Source: Bradyrhizobium sacchari (GTDB lineage Bacteria > Pseudomonadota > Alphaproteobacteria > Rhizobiales > Xanthobacteraceae). From it: 64,000 bases of DNA. This document shows positions 18,164-27,358 of this stretch, piece by piece. Every line of letters starts with the position of its first letter. The first letter of the stretch is position 1. The stretch is from positions 584,903 to 648,902 of the forward strand of contig NZ_LWIG01000001.1 of the NCBI RefSeq assembly GCF_002068095.1, in the 5' to 3' direction. A program made the position numbers and the translations under genes. The notes under the pieces were generated by a model. The model did no database searches. It saw only the letters and a program-made list of their open reading frames with translations, and was not told the DNA's origin.

Positions 18164-21100
18164 ATGCGCCAGGTCTTTTCCACGATGGCAGCCGGAATGT
18201 CCCAAGCCGTGAAAAACGGCTGGGCGGCCTTGGCGCGTCGTGGCCCTGTTCTATGGTTGACCCTGAGCGGTGTGTTGCTGGTCGCGGGCATCTTCGCCGT
18301 GACCGCCATGGCCGTCGGCGAATTCCGCGAGCGGACCCTGGCCAATCGCGAACGCGAGCTGGAAAACACGGTGCAGCTGATCGCGCGGCACTTCGATCAG
18401 CAATTTGAAGACTCCGATGTCATTGCCGCCGATCTGATCGGGCAGATGAACCTGCCGGAGATCACCTCGCCCGCGATGTTCCGCGAGCGCATGTCGGGCC
18501 TTGCGGCGAACCAGATGCTGCGGAGCAAGGTCAGCTCCGTATCCTATCTCGGCGACATCGCGATCTACGATGCCGACGGAGAACTCATCAACTGGTCGCG
18601 GGCCCAGCCGCTGCCCAAGATCAATATTTCCTCGCGCACCTATTTCCAGACGCTCAGATCCGATCCGATGGCCGAGCCGGTCATCCTGGAATCGGTCCGC
18701 AGCTTCATCATCGGCAAATGGACCACGGTCGTCGCGCGCCGGCTCAACGGCACCGATGGCACCTTCTTCGGCGCGATGGTCCGGCGGATCGATCCGGACA
18801 GCTACCGGAACTATTTCGCATCCGTGGCGCTTGCCGAGGGCACGGCGATCTCGCTGTTCGACCGCGAAGGCAAGATGCTGGCGCGCTACCCGCATGTCGA
18901 GGAGCTGATCGGCAGGAGCTTCAAGGATGCACCGCTGATGCGGAAGGTGCTGGCCAGGGGCGGTCAGCACACGCTTCGCGTCACCAGCCCGATCGATCGC
19001 GAGGAGCGGCTCGGCTCGGCGGCGTCGCTGACGCATTTCCCGCTGGTCATCGTCGCCACCAACACCACGGCTGCGGCGCTTGCGGACTGGCGGCAGCAGA
19101 CCAGCTTCATGGTCACCACAGCGGCGCTTTCGGCCGTTGTGATCGCGCTGATGCTCTATCTGATCATTCGCCAGATCAACCGCCAGAACCGCGAGGCCCA
19201 GGAGCGGATCGAGGCGGAACGGCTACGGCTCGACACCGCCCTCAACAACATGTCGCAAGGATTGGTCCTGTACGACGCTGCCGGCTACATCGTCACTTGC
19301 AACCGCCGTTACGCCGACATGTTCGGCCTCTCCCACGACATCATCAAGCCCGGCTGTCACATCCTCGAGGCGATGCATCACCGCAAGGAACGCGGCATGT
19401 ACGACGGCGACGTCGAGAAGTTTTGCGCCGACCTCATGAGAGGCGTCGCCGAAAGCAAGGTCGCCACGCTGACTCATCAGCTGGCCGACGGCCGCGCCTT
19501 CCAGGTCATCAACACCCCGCTCGCGCAGGGCGGGTGGGTCGCTACCATCGAAGACATCACCGAGCGTCGCAACCTGGAACAGGAGCGCGATCGCAACTAC
19601 ACTTTCTTGCGTGAGATCATCGACCATATCCCGTCGCGAATCTCCGTGAAGGACGCCCGCACGCGGCGCTACCTCCTGGCCAACCGGGTGGCCGAGGAAC
19701 AGCTCGCCGAATCCACCGGGACGATCGTCGGCAAGACCGCGTTCGACCTCTACCCCACGGCGACCGCCGAGATCATCACCCGGGACGACGACAGGCTCCT
19801 GCAGTCGCCGGACGGACTATTCCTCGATGAGCACATCTGGAATACCCCGACCGTCGGACGGCGCTACATCACATCGCGGCGGATCGGCATCCGCGACAAG
19901 TCCGGCGAGCCGCGCTTCATCATCAACGTCGTCGAGGACGTCACCGAGCGGCGGCGCGACCACGAGAAGATCGCGCACATGGCGCATTACGATGCGCTGA
20001 CCGATCTGCCGAACCGCACGCTGTTCCGCGAGCAGATCGAGCGCGAGCTGGCGAAGGTCGCGAGCGGCGCGCAGTTCGCGCTGCTCTATATCGACGTCGA
20101 CGAGTTCAAGGGCATCAACGATTCGCTCGGCCATCACGTCGGCGACGAGCTGCTGAAGGCGATTGCGACCCGCCTGCGCGGCTGCCTCAAGAAGGCCGAT
20201 CTGATCGCGCGGCTCGGCGGCGATGAATTCGCGGTGATCCAGACCGCGGTCCAGTCCTCCGCTGACGTGCTGTCCTTCGTGACGCGGATCTACGAGGCGA
20301 TCCGCCAGCCCTATCACTGCCTCGGCCACCAGCTCTCCACCGACGCGAGCATCGGCATCGCGCTGGCGCCGCAGGACGGGGCCGATCTCGACCAGCTCAT
20401 CAAGAATGCCGACCTCGCAATGTACGGCGCCAAGGCTTCAGGCCGCCGCACCCACCGCTTCTTCGAGCCGGAGATGGACGCCAGCGCCAAGGCGCGCCTG
20501 ACCATGGAGCAGGACCTGCGCCAGGCCCTGGTGAACGGCGGCTTCGAGATCCACTATCAGCCGCTGGTCGATCTGCGCTCGGGCGAGGTCTCGGGCTGCG
20601 AGGCACTGCTGCGCTGGCGGCATCCCGATCGCGGCATGGTGTCGCCGGCGGAGTTCATCCCGATCGCCGAAGACACCGGCCTGATCAACGAGCTCGGCGA
20701 CTGGGTGCTGCGCATGGCCTGCAACGAAGCCGCGACCTGGCCGGCGCATATACGGGTTGCGGTCAACGTCTCGCCGGTGCAGCTCAAATGCGACACGCTG
20801 GCGCTCAGGATCGCCAGCGCGCTCGCCGCCTCGGGGCTCAGTCCCTCGCGGCTCGAGCTCGAGATCACCGAGGCCGTGCTGATCCGCGACGACGAGGCCG
20901 CGCTCTCGATCCTGCACCAGCTCCGTTCGATCGGCGTGCGCATCGCGCTCGACGATTTCGGCACGGGCTATTCCTCGCTCAGCTATCTCAAGCGTTTCCC
21001 GTTCGACAAGATCAAGATCGACCGCTGTTTCGTCGCCGACATCGCGGAAACGAGCGGCGCACCCGTCATCGTTCAAGCCGTGGTGAACATCGCCGCCGCC

Positions 21101-21274
21101 AGCAACATGACCACCGTCGCCGAAGGCGTCGAGACCGAGGCCCAGCGCGAGATGCTGCGTAACCTCGGCTGCACCCAGATGCAGGGCTATCTGTTCAGCG
21201 CGCCGAAGCCGGCCACCGAGGTGCGAAAACTGTTTGGCCGCGGTGATGCCGCACCCGTGGCCGCGGTGGCCTGA
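18164..21274 (+). CDS. Membrane-bound Cache-PAS-PAS-GGDEF-EAL protein
   Basis: A 1036-residue c-di-GMP turnover enzyme. A first membrane helix (about residues 27-50), a periplasmic double-Cache-like sensor (about 55-300) and a second helix (about 310-335) are followed by two PAS domains (about 350-470 and 480-610). The GGDEF domain has an intact GGDEF motif from residue 685, and the EAL domain starts its EAL motif at residue 813, with 'DDFGTGYSSLSYL', 'KIDRCF' and 'TVAEGVET'. Both activities look possible. The ATG at 18164 follows a strong GGGAGGGGG. CtrA-like boxes upstream suggest cell-cycle or motility-linked control. The ligand of the Cache domain is unknown. Confidence 0.94.
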   Translation: MRQVFSTMAAGMSQAVKNGWAALARRGPVLWLTLSGVLLVAGIFAVTAMAVGEFRERTLANRERELENTVQLIARHFDQQFEDSDVIAADLIGQMNLPEITSPAMFRERMSGLAANQMLRSKVSSVSYLGDIAIYDADGELINWSRAQPLPKINISSRTYFQTLRSDPMAEPVILESVRSFIIGKWTTVVARRLNGTDGTFFGAMVRRIDPDSYRNYFASVALAEGTAISLFDREGKMLARYPHVEELIGRSFKDAPLMRKVLARGGQHTLRVTSPIDREERLGSAASLTHFPLVIVATNTTAAALADWRQQTSFMVTTAALSAVVIALMLYLIIRQINRQNREAQERIEAERLRLDTALNNMSQGLVLYDAAGYIVTCNRRYADMFGLSHDIIKPGCHILEAMHHRKERGMYDGDVEKFCADLMRGVAESKVATLTHQLADGRAFQVINTPLAQGGWVATIEDITERRNLEQERDRNYTFLREIIDHIPSRISVKDARTRRYLLANRVAEEQLAESTGTIVGKTAFDLYPTATAEIITRDDDRLLQSPDGLFLDEHIWNTPTVGRRYITSRRIGIRDKSGEPRFIINVVEDVTERRRDHEKIAHMAHYDALTDLPNRTLFREQIERELAKVASGAQFALLYIDVDEFKGINDSLGHHVGDELLKAIATRLRGCLKKADLIARLGGDEFAVIQTAVQSSADVLSFVTRIYEAIRQPYHCLGHQLSTDASIGIALAPQDGADLDQLIKNADLAMYGAKASGRRTHRFFEPEMDASAKARLTMEQDLRQALVNGGFEIHYQPLVDLRSGEVSGCEALLRWRHPDRGMVSPAEFIPIAEDTGLINELGDWVLRMACNEAATWPAHIRVAVNVSPVQLKCDTLALRIASALAASGLSPSRLELEITEAVLIRDDEAALSILHQLRSIGVRIALDDFGTGYSSLSYLKRFPFDKIKIDRCFVADIAETSGAPVIVQAVVNIAAASNMTTVAEGVETEAQREMLRNLGCTQMQGYLFSAPKPATEVRKLFGRGDAAPVAAVA

Positions 21275-21485
21275 GATGGCGAAGCCGGGCAAGCCGTCGG
21301 CCAGGGCCGCCGACACCGCGAATTCCTGTGCCGCAACCGCGCCATCCGCGCCGAAACGGTGCCGGCCGCGTCGCGGCCCTCGGCCGGGCGGCGGTTCCTG
21401 GCCCTTTCCGGCGCAAATCAGCCCAGCGCATCGCGACGAGAAGCGGTTGCCCACCCCGCGCCAATCGGCTAAATGACCTCCATTA

Positions 21486-21562
21486 GCACCCGTAGCTCAG
21501 CTGGATAGAGCGTTGCCCTCCGAAGGCAAAGGTCACACGTTCGAATCGTGTCGGGTGCGCCA
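21486..21562 (+). tRNA. tRNA-Arg (anticodon CCG)
   Basis: A 77-base cloverleaf with CCA encoded. Acceptor GCACCCG at 21486-21492 pairs with CGGGTGC at 21552-21558. The D-arm has AGCTCAGCTGGATAGAGC, the anticodon stem TTGCC/GGCAA encloses CTCCGAA with anticodon CCG, and the T-arm has GTTCGAATC. It reads the CGG arginine codon. Confidence 0.95.
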
Positions 21563-21617
21563 TTTGCGTACGACGGCGCCCGGCGCGCCCGTCCAGTATC
21601 CTTCGCCGATTTGATCC

Positions 21618-22712
21618 TCAGTTTTGCTTCGGCAAGGTATTTACGCCCTTGTCATTGAGGCATTTCTTCTTGTCTTTGTCCAAAAGACATCCCGGCCCTG
21701 GCGCCGATACAGGAAGCGGCTGTTTTTCTATGACCGCGGGTGTTGTCGTGGGCGCAGCTTCGATCGCCGATGACGTTGGTTTCAAGATCCAGCTCACAGC
21801 AATCGTATACGCACCGGACTGAATGGTCTCCTGACCGCTTATGGAGCCTGTCGAGGGCAACGGAATGTCTGCGAAGTTCAATTCGGCGAGGTCGCTCCCG
21901 AGGATTCTCAATCTGCCGTTATTCTTTGTCAGGGGTGCAAATATGCTGCGGATATCGATCGTCGTGTTCGCCTCGGCCAAGAAGCGCAGATGGATGTTGT
22001 AAGTCTTGTCCTTTGTGTTCACGCTGATCTTGGTGCCGCAGAAATCGTTGGTGTCGTTCGTCTTTTCGAGAACGGGAAGGGTAGCATCTCCGGCGATCTC
22101 CCCGTTGATGTCGAACCAGCCTTTGACGGAATCCAGCTCTCTTCCTTTGAGGCGGTCCCTCACGCGGACATAGCCACTCCCAACGCACCCGTGCTGATTG
22201 CGCACATCCGCAACGAACGGTGTGTTGAAATCGACAAACCTCGTCAAATCAGGTTTCACGGTCGCCGTCGGCGGCTTGAAGTTTTTCGCGCTCGCCAGCG
22301 CCGCCGATTGCGCGCAAGCCTGCATTTGCCGCTCGCAGGCAGCGGATTCCCCGCAGGCCTCGAATTTCTGTGCGCATGCAGCTATCGCGTTGCCCATCCC
22401 GGCCATATCCGTTTTGGTCAGGCCGCTCTGCGCGAGCATGGCGTCGGCCGCTTTATTTTGGGCTTCCAAGTCCTTCTGGACCATGCCGTTGTATTCGGTT
22501 GCCACCAACGGAATTTCCACGTGGGCCTCGCGGCTATAGTCGAAATCACGCCAGGGCTTCGCTTCCTTACCCTGAAAAGACTTGTTCGGATCGTCGTGAT
22601 GACCGGTCACCTGGACCTTTACATCCAGAATTCCTGACTTGGGGAGATCTTGTGCCGTGGCGGAAAGGGACATCAAACCCGTGAAAACAAGGCTCAGCGC
22701 TGCGCGTTGCAT
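21618..22712 (-). CDS. Exported protein of unknown function, Cys-containing
   Basis: A 364-residue protein I do not recognise. It begins with a clear signal peptide ('ALSLVFTGLMSLSATAQ'). Residues about 110-135 hold a cluster of four Cys in a pattern C-x6-C-x5-C-x6-C ('CAQKFEACGESAACERQMQAC'-like), and two further Cys are in the middle ('HGCVGSG', 'NDFCGTK'), with one or two near the C terminus; periplasmic disulfides are likely. The middle and C-terminal parts are predicted beta-rich. Codon use is less GC-biased than that of its neighbours, and it lies beside a tRNA gene, which hints at acquisition. There is no operon partner. Confidence 0.75.
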   Translation of the reverse strand: MQRAALSLVFTGLMSLSATAQDLPKSGILDVKVQVTGHHDDPNKSFQGKEAKPWRDFDYSREAHVEIPLVATEYNGMVQKDLEAQNKAADAMLAQSGLTKTDMAGMGNAIAACAQKFEACGESAACERQMQACAQSAALASAKNFKPPTATVKPDLTRFVDFNTPFVADVRNQHGCVGSGYVRVRDRLKGRELDSVKGWFDINGEIAGDATLPVLEKTNDTNDFCGTKISVNTKDKTYNIHLRFLAEANTTIDIRSIFAPLTKNNGRLRILGSDLAELNFADIPLPSTGSISGQETIQSGAYTIAVSWILKPTSSAIEAAPTTTPAVIEKQPLPVSAPGPGCLLDKDKKKCLNDKGVNTLPKQN

Positions 22713-23028
22713 GTATCCTCTGATGCTGATGATTTGTGCTGTCGAATGAATGCCAAAAGCGACATCGCTCAGACCATGCGAACGCTTCCGGCCGCTAGTC
22801 AGTGCCGGACATCACACTCAACGTGGCCGCGGTTGCCGCGGGATGGCATGGGCGTCCGCACAATTGCTGACCGCCGCGGGACCTTGCTCGGATGACAGCA
22901 AGAGCGGCCCCATCGCGAGGGCGAGCGCAATGGCCAACGACTGATCTTGCGAGACCTCGGGAACGATTCAGGTCATCCTGAGACCTTGAAGGTCGAACCC
23001 GCACAGATGGGCGCGACTCAACCGGCGC
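22713..23028. other. Gene-free stretch
   Basis: About 316 bases between two minus-strand genes. I see no convincing reading frame with a ribosome site, no tRNA and no strong hairpin. It should contain the promoter of the exported Cys-containing protein, but I could not place -35/-10 elements with confidence. Confidence 0.5.
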
Positions 23029-23238
23029 TCACGTCAGCATCGCGATGATCGCCTGGATCTGGTCGGAGGCGGACGCCACCAGCCCGTCATAGGACGTCTG
23101 ACCATGCGCGGCAGCCTTCAGGATTGATTCGGCGACGGCTGCTTTCAGGCCGAAGACCGATTGATGGGCCGGCACGCTCGCCATCACGGTCTCGAGTGCC
23201 CGGCGCATTGTCTGAACGAGCTCGAAGCTGTACTGCAT
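23029..23238 (-). CDS. Small hypothetical protein, 69 aa
   Basis: A short soluble protein starting 'MQYSFELVQTMRRAL' that is mostly amphipathic helix, with Ala-rich segments 'SILKAAAHGQTSYDGL' and 'DQIQAIIAML'. No signal peptide or known motif is seen. The start at 23238 is supported by GGAGGA about 9 bases upstream, which is the best ribosome site in the neighbourhood; the longer frame to 23277 lacks one. The function is unknown. Confidence 0.6.
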   Translation of the reverse strand: MQYSFELVQTMRRALETVMASVPAHQSVFGLKAAVAESILKAAAHGQTSYDGLVASASDQIQAIIAMLT

Positions 23239-23456
23239 GGGCTGTCCTCCGCACGCCCATATGGGACCAGATCCCAAGGCTTGCCACTCACAAGGGCGAG
23301 ATTGCTCTTTGAACCCGTCGAGACTGAACGCCTCAATTCAAACGTCAGATGGCCGCATTGGGCACGCCGGAAAACGCGACTGCGGCGACGACGAACAACG
23401 ACACCTGACGCATCCATCACCTCGCGCTTCGCTTTGCGTGACTGTATCATCCCTGC

Positions 23457-24557
23457 ATGAGCGATTCCGACACGGTGACGGGCGACGCCTCGCCCGTGCG
23501 CAAGATCATCCATATCGACATGGATGCTTTCTATGCGTCCGTGGAGCAGCGCGACAATCCGGAGCTGCGTGGCAAGCCGGTCGCGGTCGGAGGCTCCGCC
23601 GAACGCGGCGTCGTTGCGGCCGCGAGCTATGAGGCGCGCAAGTTCGGCGTTCGCTCGGCGATGCCGTCGGTGACGGCGCGGCGGCAATGCCCCGACCTGA
23701 TCTTCGTCAGGCCGCGCTTCGAGGTCTACAAGGCGATCTCGAGGCAAATCCGCGAGATCTTTGCCGAGCACACGCCGATCATCGAGCCGCTCTCTCTCGA
23801 CGAAGCCTATCTCGACGTGACCGAAAACCTGCAAGGCATCCCGCTGGCGCGGGACATCGCCTTGCTGATCCGGAAGAAGATCAAGGCCGAGACAGGCCTC
23901 AACGCCTCGGCCGGCGTCTCCTACAACAAGTTTCTGGCCAAGCTTGCCTCCGATCATCGCAAGCCCAACGGCCAGTTCGTGATCTCCCCGGAGATGGGAC
24001 CTTCCTTCGTCGAGACGCTGCCCGTGGGCAAGTTCCACGGCATCGGTCCGGCAACGGCTGCGAAGATGAACGCGCTCGGCCTGTTTACGGGCCTCGACAT
24101 CCGCAACCAGTCGCTGGAGTTCATGAACGCGAATTTCGGCAAGTCGGGTGCGTATTACTACTGGATCTCGCGCGGCGTCGACGAGCGGCCGGTCCGGGCC
24201 AACCGGATCCGCAAGTCGATCGGGGCGGAGACCACCTTCTCGACCGACCTCGACGCATTCGACGCGCTGGTCGCCGAGCTCAAGCCGCTCGTCGACAAGG
24301 TCTGGCGCCATTGCGAGACGACCGGCAACCGCGGCCGCACCGTCACCCTGAAGATCAAGTTCGCCGACTTCGAGATCATCACGCGCAGCAGGTCGGTCCC
24401 GGCAGCGGTTGCCGGCCGGGACGAACTGGCGCGGCTGGCTTGTGGCCTGCTCAAGGTCGAAATGCCGCTGCCCAAGCGCGTCAGGCTACTGGGCGTGTCG
24501 CTGTCCTCCCTGCAGGACGGGGACGATGCCGAGCCGCAGCTCACTCTGGGCATCTGA
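23457..24557 (+). CDS. dinB: DNA polymerase IV (Y-family translesion polymerase)
   Basis: A 366-residue Y-family polymerase that copies past damaged template bases. The catalytic acidic residues lie in 'HIDMDAFYASVEQRD' (about residues 18-32) and 'LSLDEAYLDVT' (about 115-125). The steric-gate region 'FYASVE', the 'SAGVSYNKFLAKLASD' palm segment and the helix-hairpin-helix 'GKFHGIGPATAAKM' are all present, as is the little-finger domain. The usual C-terminal clamp-binding peptide is weak here. I see no SOS box of the GTTC-N7-GTTC type upstream. A perfect stem-loop follows the stop codon. Confidence 0.95.
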   Translation: MSDSDTVTGDASPVRKIIHIDMDAFYASVEQRDNPELRGKPVAVGGSAERGVVAAASYEARKFGVRSAMPSVTARRQCPDLIFVRPRFEVYKAISRQIREIFAEHTPIIEPLSLDEAYLDVTENLQGIPLARDIALLIRKKIKAETGLNASAGVSYNKFLAKLASDHRKPNGQFVISPEMGPSFVETLPVGKFHGIGPATAAKMNALGLFTGLDIRNQSLEFMNANFGKSGAYYYWISRGVDERPVRANRIRKSIGAETTFSTDLDAFDALVAELKPLVDKVWRHCETTGNRGRTVTLKIKFADFEIITRSRSVPAAVAGRDELARLACGLLKVEMPLPKRVRLLGVSLSSLQDGDDAEPQLTLGI

Positions 24558-24569
24558 GCGAGGCTGATG

Positions 24570-24594
24570 GTGACGGATTTTGTAAATCCGTCAC
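24570..24594. terminator. Perfect stem-loop between dinB and the convergent small gene
   Basis: GTGACGGATTT at 24570-24580 pairs with AAATCCGTCAC at 24584-24594 around TGT. The 11-pair stem lies 12 bases after the dinB stop and about 30 bases after the convergent gene's stop, so it can serve both genes. The stem itself ends in A/T pairs in place of a separate T-run. Confidence 0.6.
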
Positions 24595-24623
24595 CGACGA
24601 AAGTGCCGGTCCTGGCGGACCGA

Positions 24624-24917
24624 TCAATGCTTCATCTGCTCGAATACCACGATCACGCCGGTTGGCTCGGGCTCGTGCGCCATCAGGCGCGTCAGGTCCG
24701 AATCGCTCCAGTCGGCGAGACTGACGACCTCGCCGCTCTGGCGGTCCGCTCCGAGTGATGGAGTGGGTTCGAGCACCTTGAGGCCCATCTCGTCGACGAA
24801 GAAGGTGTGCTCGCCGAACATGCTGTTGAGCTGCGGCATGGCGGGATGCTCGTCGGGCAGCACCTGGGCGCCGAGTTGATGAACGGTCTGCTTCACCTGT
24901 TCGGTTGTTAGCTTCAT
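24624..24917 (-). CDS. Small hypothetical protein, 97 aa
   Basis: A soluble protein starting 'MKLTTEQVKQTVHQLGAQVLP'. It has a helical N terminus, a middle 'MFGEHTFFVDEMGLKVLEP' that looks like two beta strands, and a C terminus ending 'VIVVFEQMKH'. GGAG lies about 10 bases before the ATG at 24917. I recognise no family with certainty. It converges on dinB. Confidence 0.65.
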   Translation of the reverse strand: MKLTTEQVKQTVHQLGAQVLPDEHPAMPQLNSMFGEHTFFVDEMGLKVLEPTPSLGADRQSGEVVSLADWSDSDLTRLMAHEPEPTGVIVVFEQMKH

Positions 24918-25144
24918 GTGCTGCTCCGTTGCTGTCCTGTCCGGGTTCATCGGCGTGGGCCAGAACGGGCGTTCCCTGCGCCTGCGCCGCCTGGCTTCCC
25001 TTCCGAACAGGTGCTTCGCACAAATGTTCCTGCGAAATGCATTTCGTGATCGTAAGGTTCATCTGCCGCGCCTGCGGCACGAGATCGCCACACGATGCAC
25101 ACGATCCGGCGTTGACGGCGCTATTCGGCGGCTTCGGTAACCTG

Positions 25145-25831
25145 CTAGTCGCTGCGGTTCTCGCCGACCGACAGCGCGCAGATGCGTGACAGATATGTGT
25201 AGGGCAGCCCGGTCTCGTCGGCCCAGGCGTTGAACTGCGCCTGCACCTTGGCGAGATCGCCCTTGGACTTCACTTCCTCGGCAATGTCGAGGCCGGCATC
25301 GCGCAGACATGCGACGACGTCCTTGGAGGTGACGAAACCGTCCCAGCCGACGAAACGCAGCAGCATCTGGCCGGTGTTGCCGCCCAGGCGGCTGCCGCGC
25401 TTGGTGAGCAGGTCGAGCAGGTCGATCTCGTTGGACGGCGGCCACTTCGCCAGAAACTTGCCGAAGCTGCCGTGCTCCTTGGCGATCTCCTGCACGAAGG
25501 CGGCGTTGTCGCGCACCGACATGATCTTGGCGCCGTTGCGCACGATGCGCGCATCGCGCAGCAGGCCTTCCCAATAGTCCTCGGGCTGGAAGCTCAGCTT
25601 GGCCGGCTGGAAGTGCAGGAAGGCGTCTTCAAAGCCGTCCCATTTCGCATCGATCACGCTCCAGGCAAAGCCCGCGCAGAACACCCGCCTGGTCATCTCG
25701 GCAAGGATGCGGTCGTCGCCGAGCCTCGCCAGCCGCTTCAGGTCGGGCTTGTCTGGCATCAGCTTGTCCAGCGCCTTGGGCCCGCCCTTGCGCTTCTCGG
25801 CGCGGGCACGAATGGTCTTGAAGGAGGTCAT
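25145..25831 (-). CDS. DNA-3-methyladenine glycosylase I-like protein
   Basis: A 228-residue protein related to the Tag family of the helix-hairpin-helix glycosylases. 'AGFAWSVIDAKWDGFEDAFLHFQP', 'DARIVRNGAKIMSVRDNA' and 'LGGNTGQMLLRFVGWDGF' follow the order of Tag motifs. The zinc-binding Cys/His pair at the two ends of E. coli Tag is not evident, so this is a divergent member and activity on 3-methyladenine is not assured. The start at 25831 is set by family similarity; the longer frame adds 11 unlikely residues and no strong ribosome site was found. The gene is monocistronic. Confidence 0.75.
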   Translation of the reverse strand: MTSFKTIRARAEKRKGGPKALDKLMPDKPDLKRLARLGDDRILAEMTRRVFCAGFAWSVIDAKWDGFEDAFLHFQPAKLSFQPEDYWEGLLRDARIVRNGAKIMSVRDNAAFVQEIAKEHGSFGKFLAKWPPSNEIDLLDLLTKRGSRLGGNTGQMLLRFVGWDGFVTSKDVVACLRDAGLDIAEEVKSKGDLAKVQAQFNAWADETGLPYTYLSRICALSVGENRSD

Positions 25832-26038
25832 GTGGACACAAATGTTGAGGGGAGGCCACGACACCAGAATTCGACGATCCGGTCCAGTCCTCGCGTTGCC
25901 CCCTTGCGCTCTGCGGCGCGCCGCAGCATGCTGTCGCCCGCTGGATTGACGCGAAGGAGCGGCCGGGCTGGTCTGCTTCTTGCCTTATGCCGTTTTGGAA
26001 TTCCCTGACATTTTTGATCTCTCGCCGACGGATTTTCC

Positions 26039-26866
26039 ATGCGCTGCCTGGTCGTGGCCGACCTGCACTACTCATTGCCGCAGCTCGACTGGCTGGTCAG
26101 CGCGGCGCCGCAATTTGACCTCCTGATCTTCGCCGGCGACGCGCTCGACATCGGCTCGATGGTCGATTTTCGCGCACAGATCGTGGTGGTGAAGAAATAC
26201 CTCGCGCTACTCGCCGCAAAGACCCGCGTGATCCTCTGCTCCGGCAATCACGACCTCGACGAACGCAATGCGGAGGGTGAAAAGATCTCGCGCTGGATCT
26301 CGGAGGTGCGCGAGCTCGGCATTGCCTGTGACGGCGACAGCCTCGCCATCGGCGACATGCTGTTCACGGTGTGCCCATGGTGGGACGGGCCGCTGGTCAA
26401 GCAGCGTCTCGTCGAGCAGTTGCGCGATGCCGCCGCGAGCCGCCCGCCGCGCTGGATCTGGGCGCATCATGCGCCGCCGGCGGATTCACCGACGAGCTGG
26501 GGCGGCAAGCGCTTCTTCGGCGATGTCGAGCTGGTGCAGTGGATCATGCAATACCAGCCCTCGATGGTGATCTCGGGCCATGTGCATCAATCGCCCTTCA
26601 TCACCGATGGATCGTGGTTCGACCGGCTGGGCCAGACCTGGGTTTTCAATACCGGCCTGCAGCCCGGCCGTCCCCCGACCTACATCGTGCTGGATTTCGA
26701 TGCGGACAAGGCGTTCTGGCTGGCGGCCGGCGAAGCGCAGTGGATCGACCTTGCCGCGCCGCTGAAGCGGCCGGCAGCTCCCATCGAGGCGGCGCCCGAC
26801 TGGCTCACATCCTTGGATCGGATTGCCGATCCGAGCCTGGCGAGACCTCAAGCGGCGGCAGGTTGA
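26039..26866 (+). CDS. Calcineurin-like metallophosphoesterase
   Basis: A 275-residue cytosolic hydrolase with a di-metal site. The motifs run in order: D-x-H ('VADLHYS', residues 7-10), 'FAGDALD' (GDxxD), 'CSGNHDLD' near residue 68, a lone His in 'IWAHHAPP', and 'ISGHVHQSP' (GHxH). It hydrolyses a phosphomonoester or phosphodiester; the substrate is unknown. The last 62 bases overlap the 3' end of the convergent cyclic-nucleotide-binding gene. Confidence 0.9.
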   Translation: MRCLVVADLHYSLPQLDWLVSAAPQFDLLIFAGDALDIGSMVDFRAQIVVVKKYLALLAAKTRVILCSGNHDLDERNAEGEKISRWISEVRELGIACDGDSLAIGDMLFTVCPWWDGPLVKQRLVEQLRDAAASRPPRWIWAHHAPPADSPTSWGGKRFFGDVELVQWIMQYQPSMVISGHVHQSPFITDGSWFDRLGQTWVFNTGLQPGRPPTYIVLDFDADKAFWLAAGEAQWIDLAAPLKRPAAPIEAAPDWLTSLDRIADPSLARPQAAAG

Positions 26867-27290
26867 TCATGCTCTGCAGCACCTCGCCGACCATGGCCAG
26901 ATGCGTGCCGTGGCCGGCATATTGCCGCTTGAGATCGGCAAGATAGGTGTTGGCGACGTTGAGCCGCTGCGCCAGCATCTTAGCGATCAGCAACGCGATG
27001 CCCGGCTCCTGCTTCAGGAACGAGGCGGCATCCTCGAACTCGTAGATGACTGAATCGGAGCAGGCGCGCACCGTCGCCGTATGTGGCAGGCCCAGCAGCA
27101 CCGACATTTCACCCAGCACCGCGCCGGGCTCGGTGACGGTGGCAACCACCATTTCGCCCTTGAGCACCTCGAGCTTGCCTTGCATCAGCACGTAGAGATG
27201 GCCGCTGGTGCCACCCTCGGTGACGACGAGCGTGCCGGCAGCAACCTGCCGTTCAGTTCCGCCGGTGCAATAATCCAGGACTGCGCGCAT
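26805..27290 (-). CDS. Cyclic nucleotide-binding domain protein without DNA-binding domain
   Basis: A 161-residue protein with a single cNMP-binding beta-roll (about residues 8-115): 'VVTEGGTSGHLYVLMQGKLEVLKG' and 'AVLGEMSVLLGLPHTATVRA' occupy the phosphate-binding cassette, where 'GEMSVL...ATVRA' has the Glu but lacks the classical Arg-Ser pair right after it. A helical tail of 40 residues follows, with no helix-turn-helix, so it is not a Crp/Fnr regulator. It may bind a nucleotide and act on a partner protein. It overlaps the convergent metallophosphoesterase by 62 bases. Confidence 0.82.
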   Translation of the reverse strand: MRAVLDYCTGGTERQVAAGTLVVTEGGTSGHLYVLMQGKLEVLKGEMVVATVTEPGAVLGEMSVLLGLPHTATVRACSDSVIYEFEDAASFLKQEPGIALLIAKMLAQRLNVANTYLADLKRQYAGHGTHLAMVGEVLQSMINLPPLEVSPGSDRQSDPRM

Positions 27291-27358
27291 CTTGCGAAAG
27301 CTCCCATCGCTGGGGGTACCCGCTCGATACTAGAGCACGATCCGTGCCAGGCCGCAAA

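Noticed and set aside
23311-23329. GAAC...GAAC upstream of dinB as a possible SOS (LexA) box
   Set aside because: The two GAAC are 11 bases apart, whereas alphaproteobacterial LexA sites need 7; the site is also over 120 bases from the start codon.
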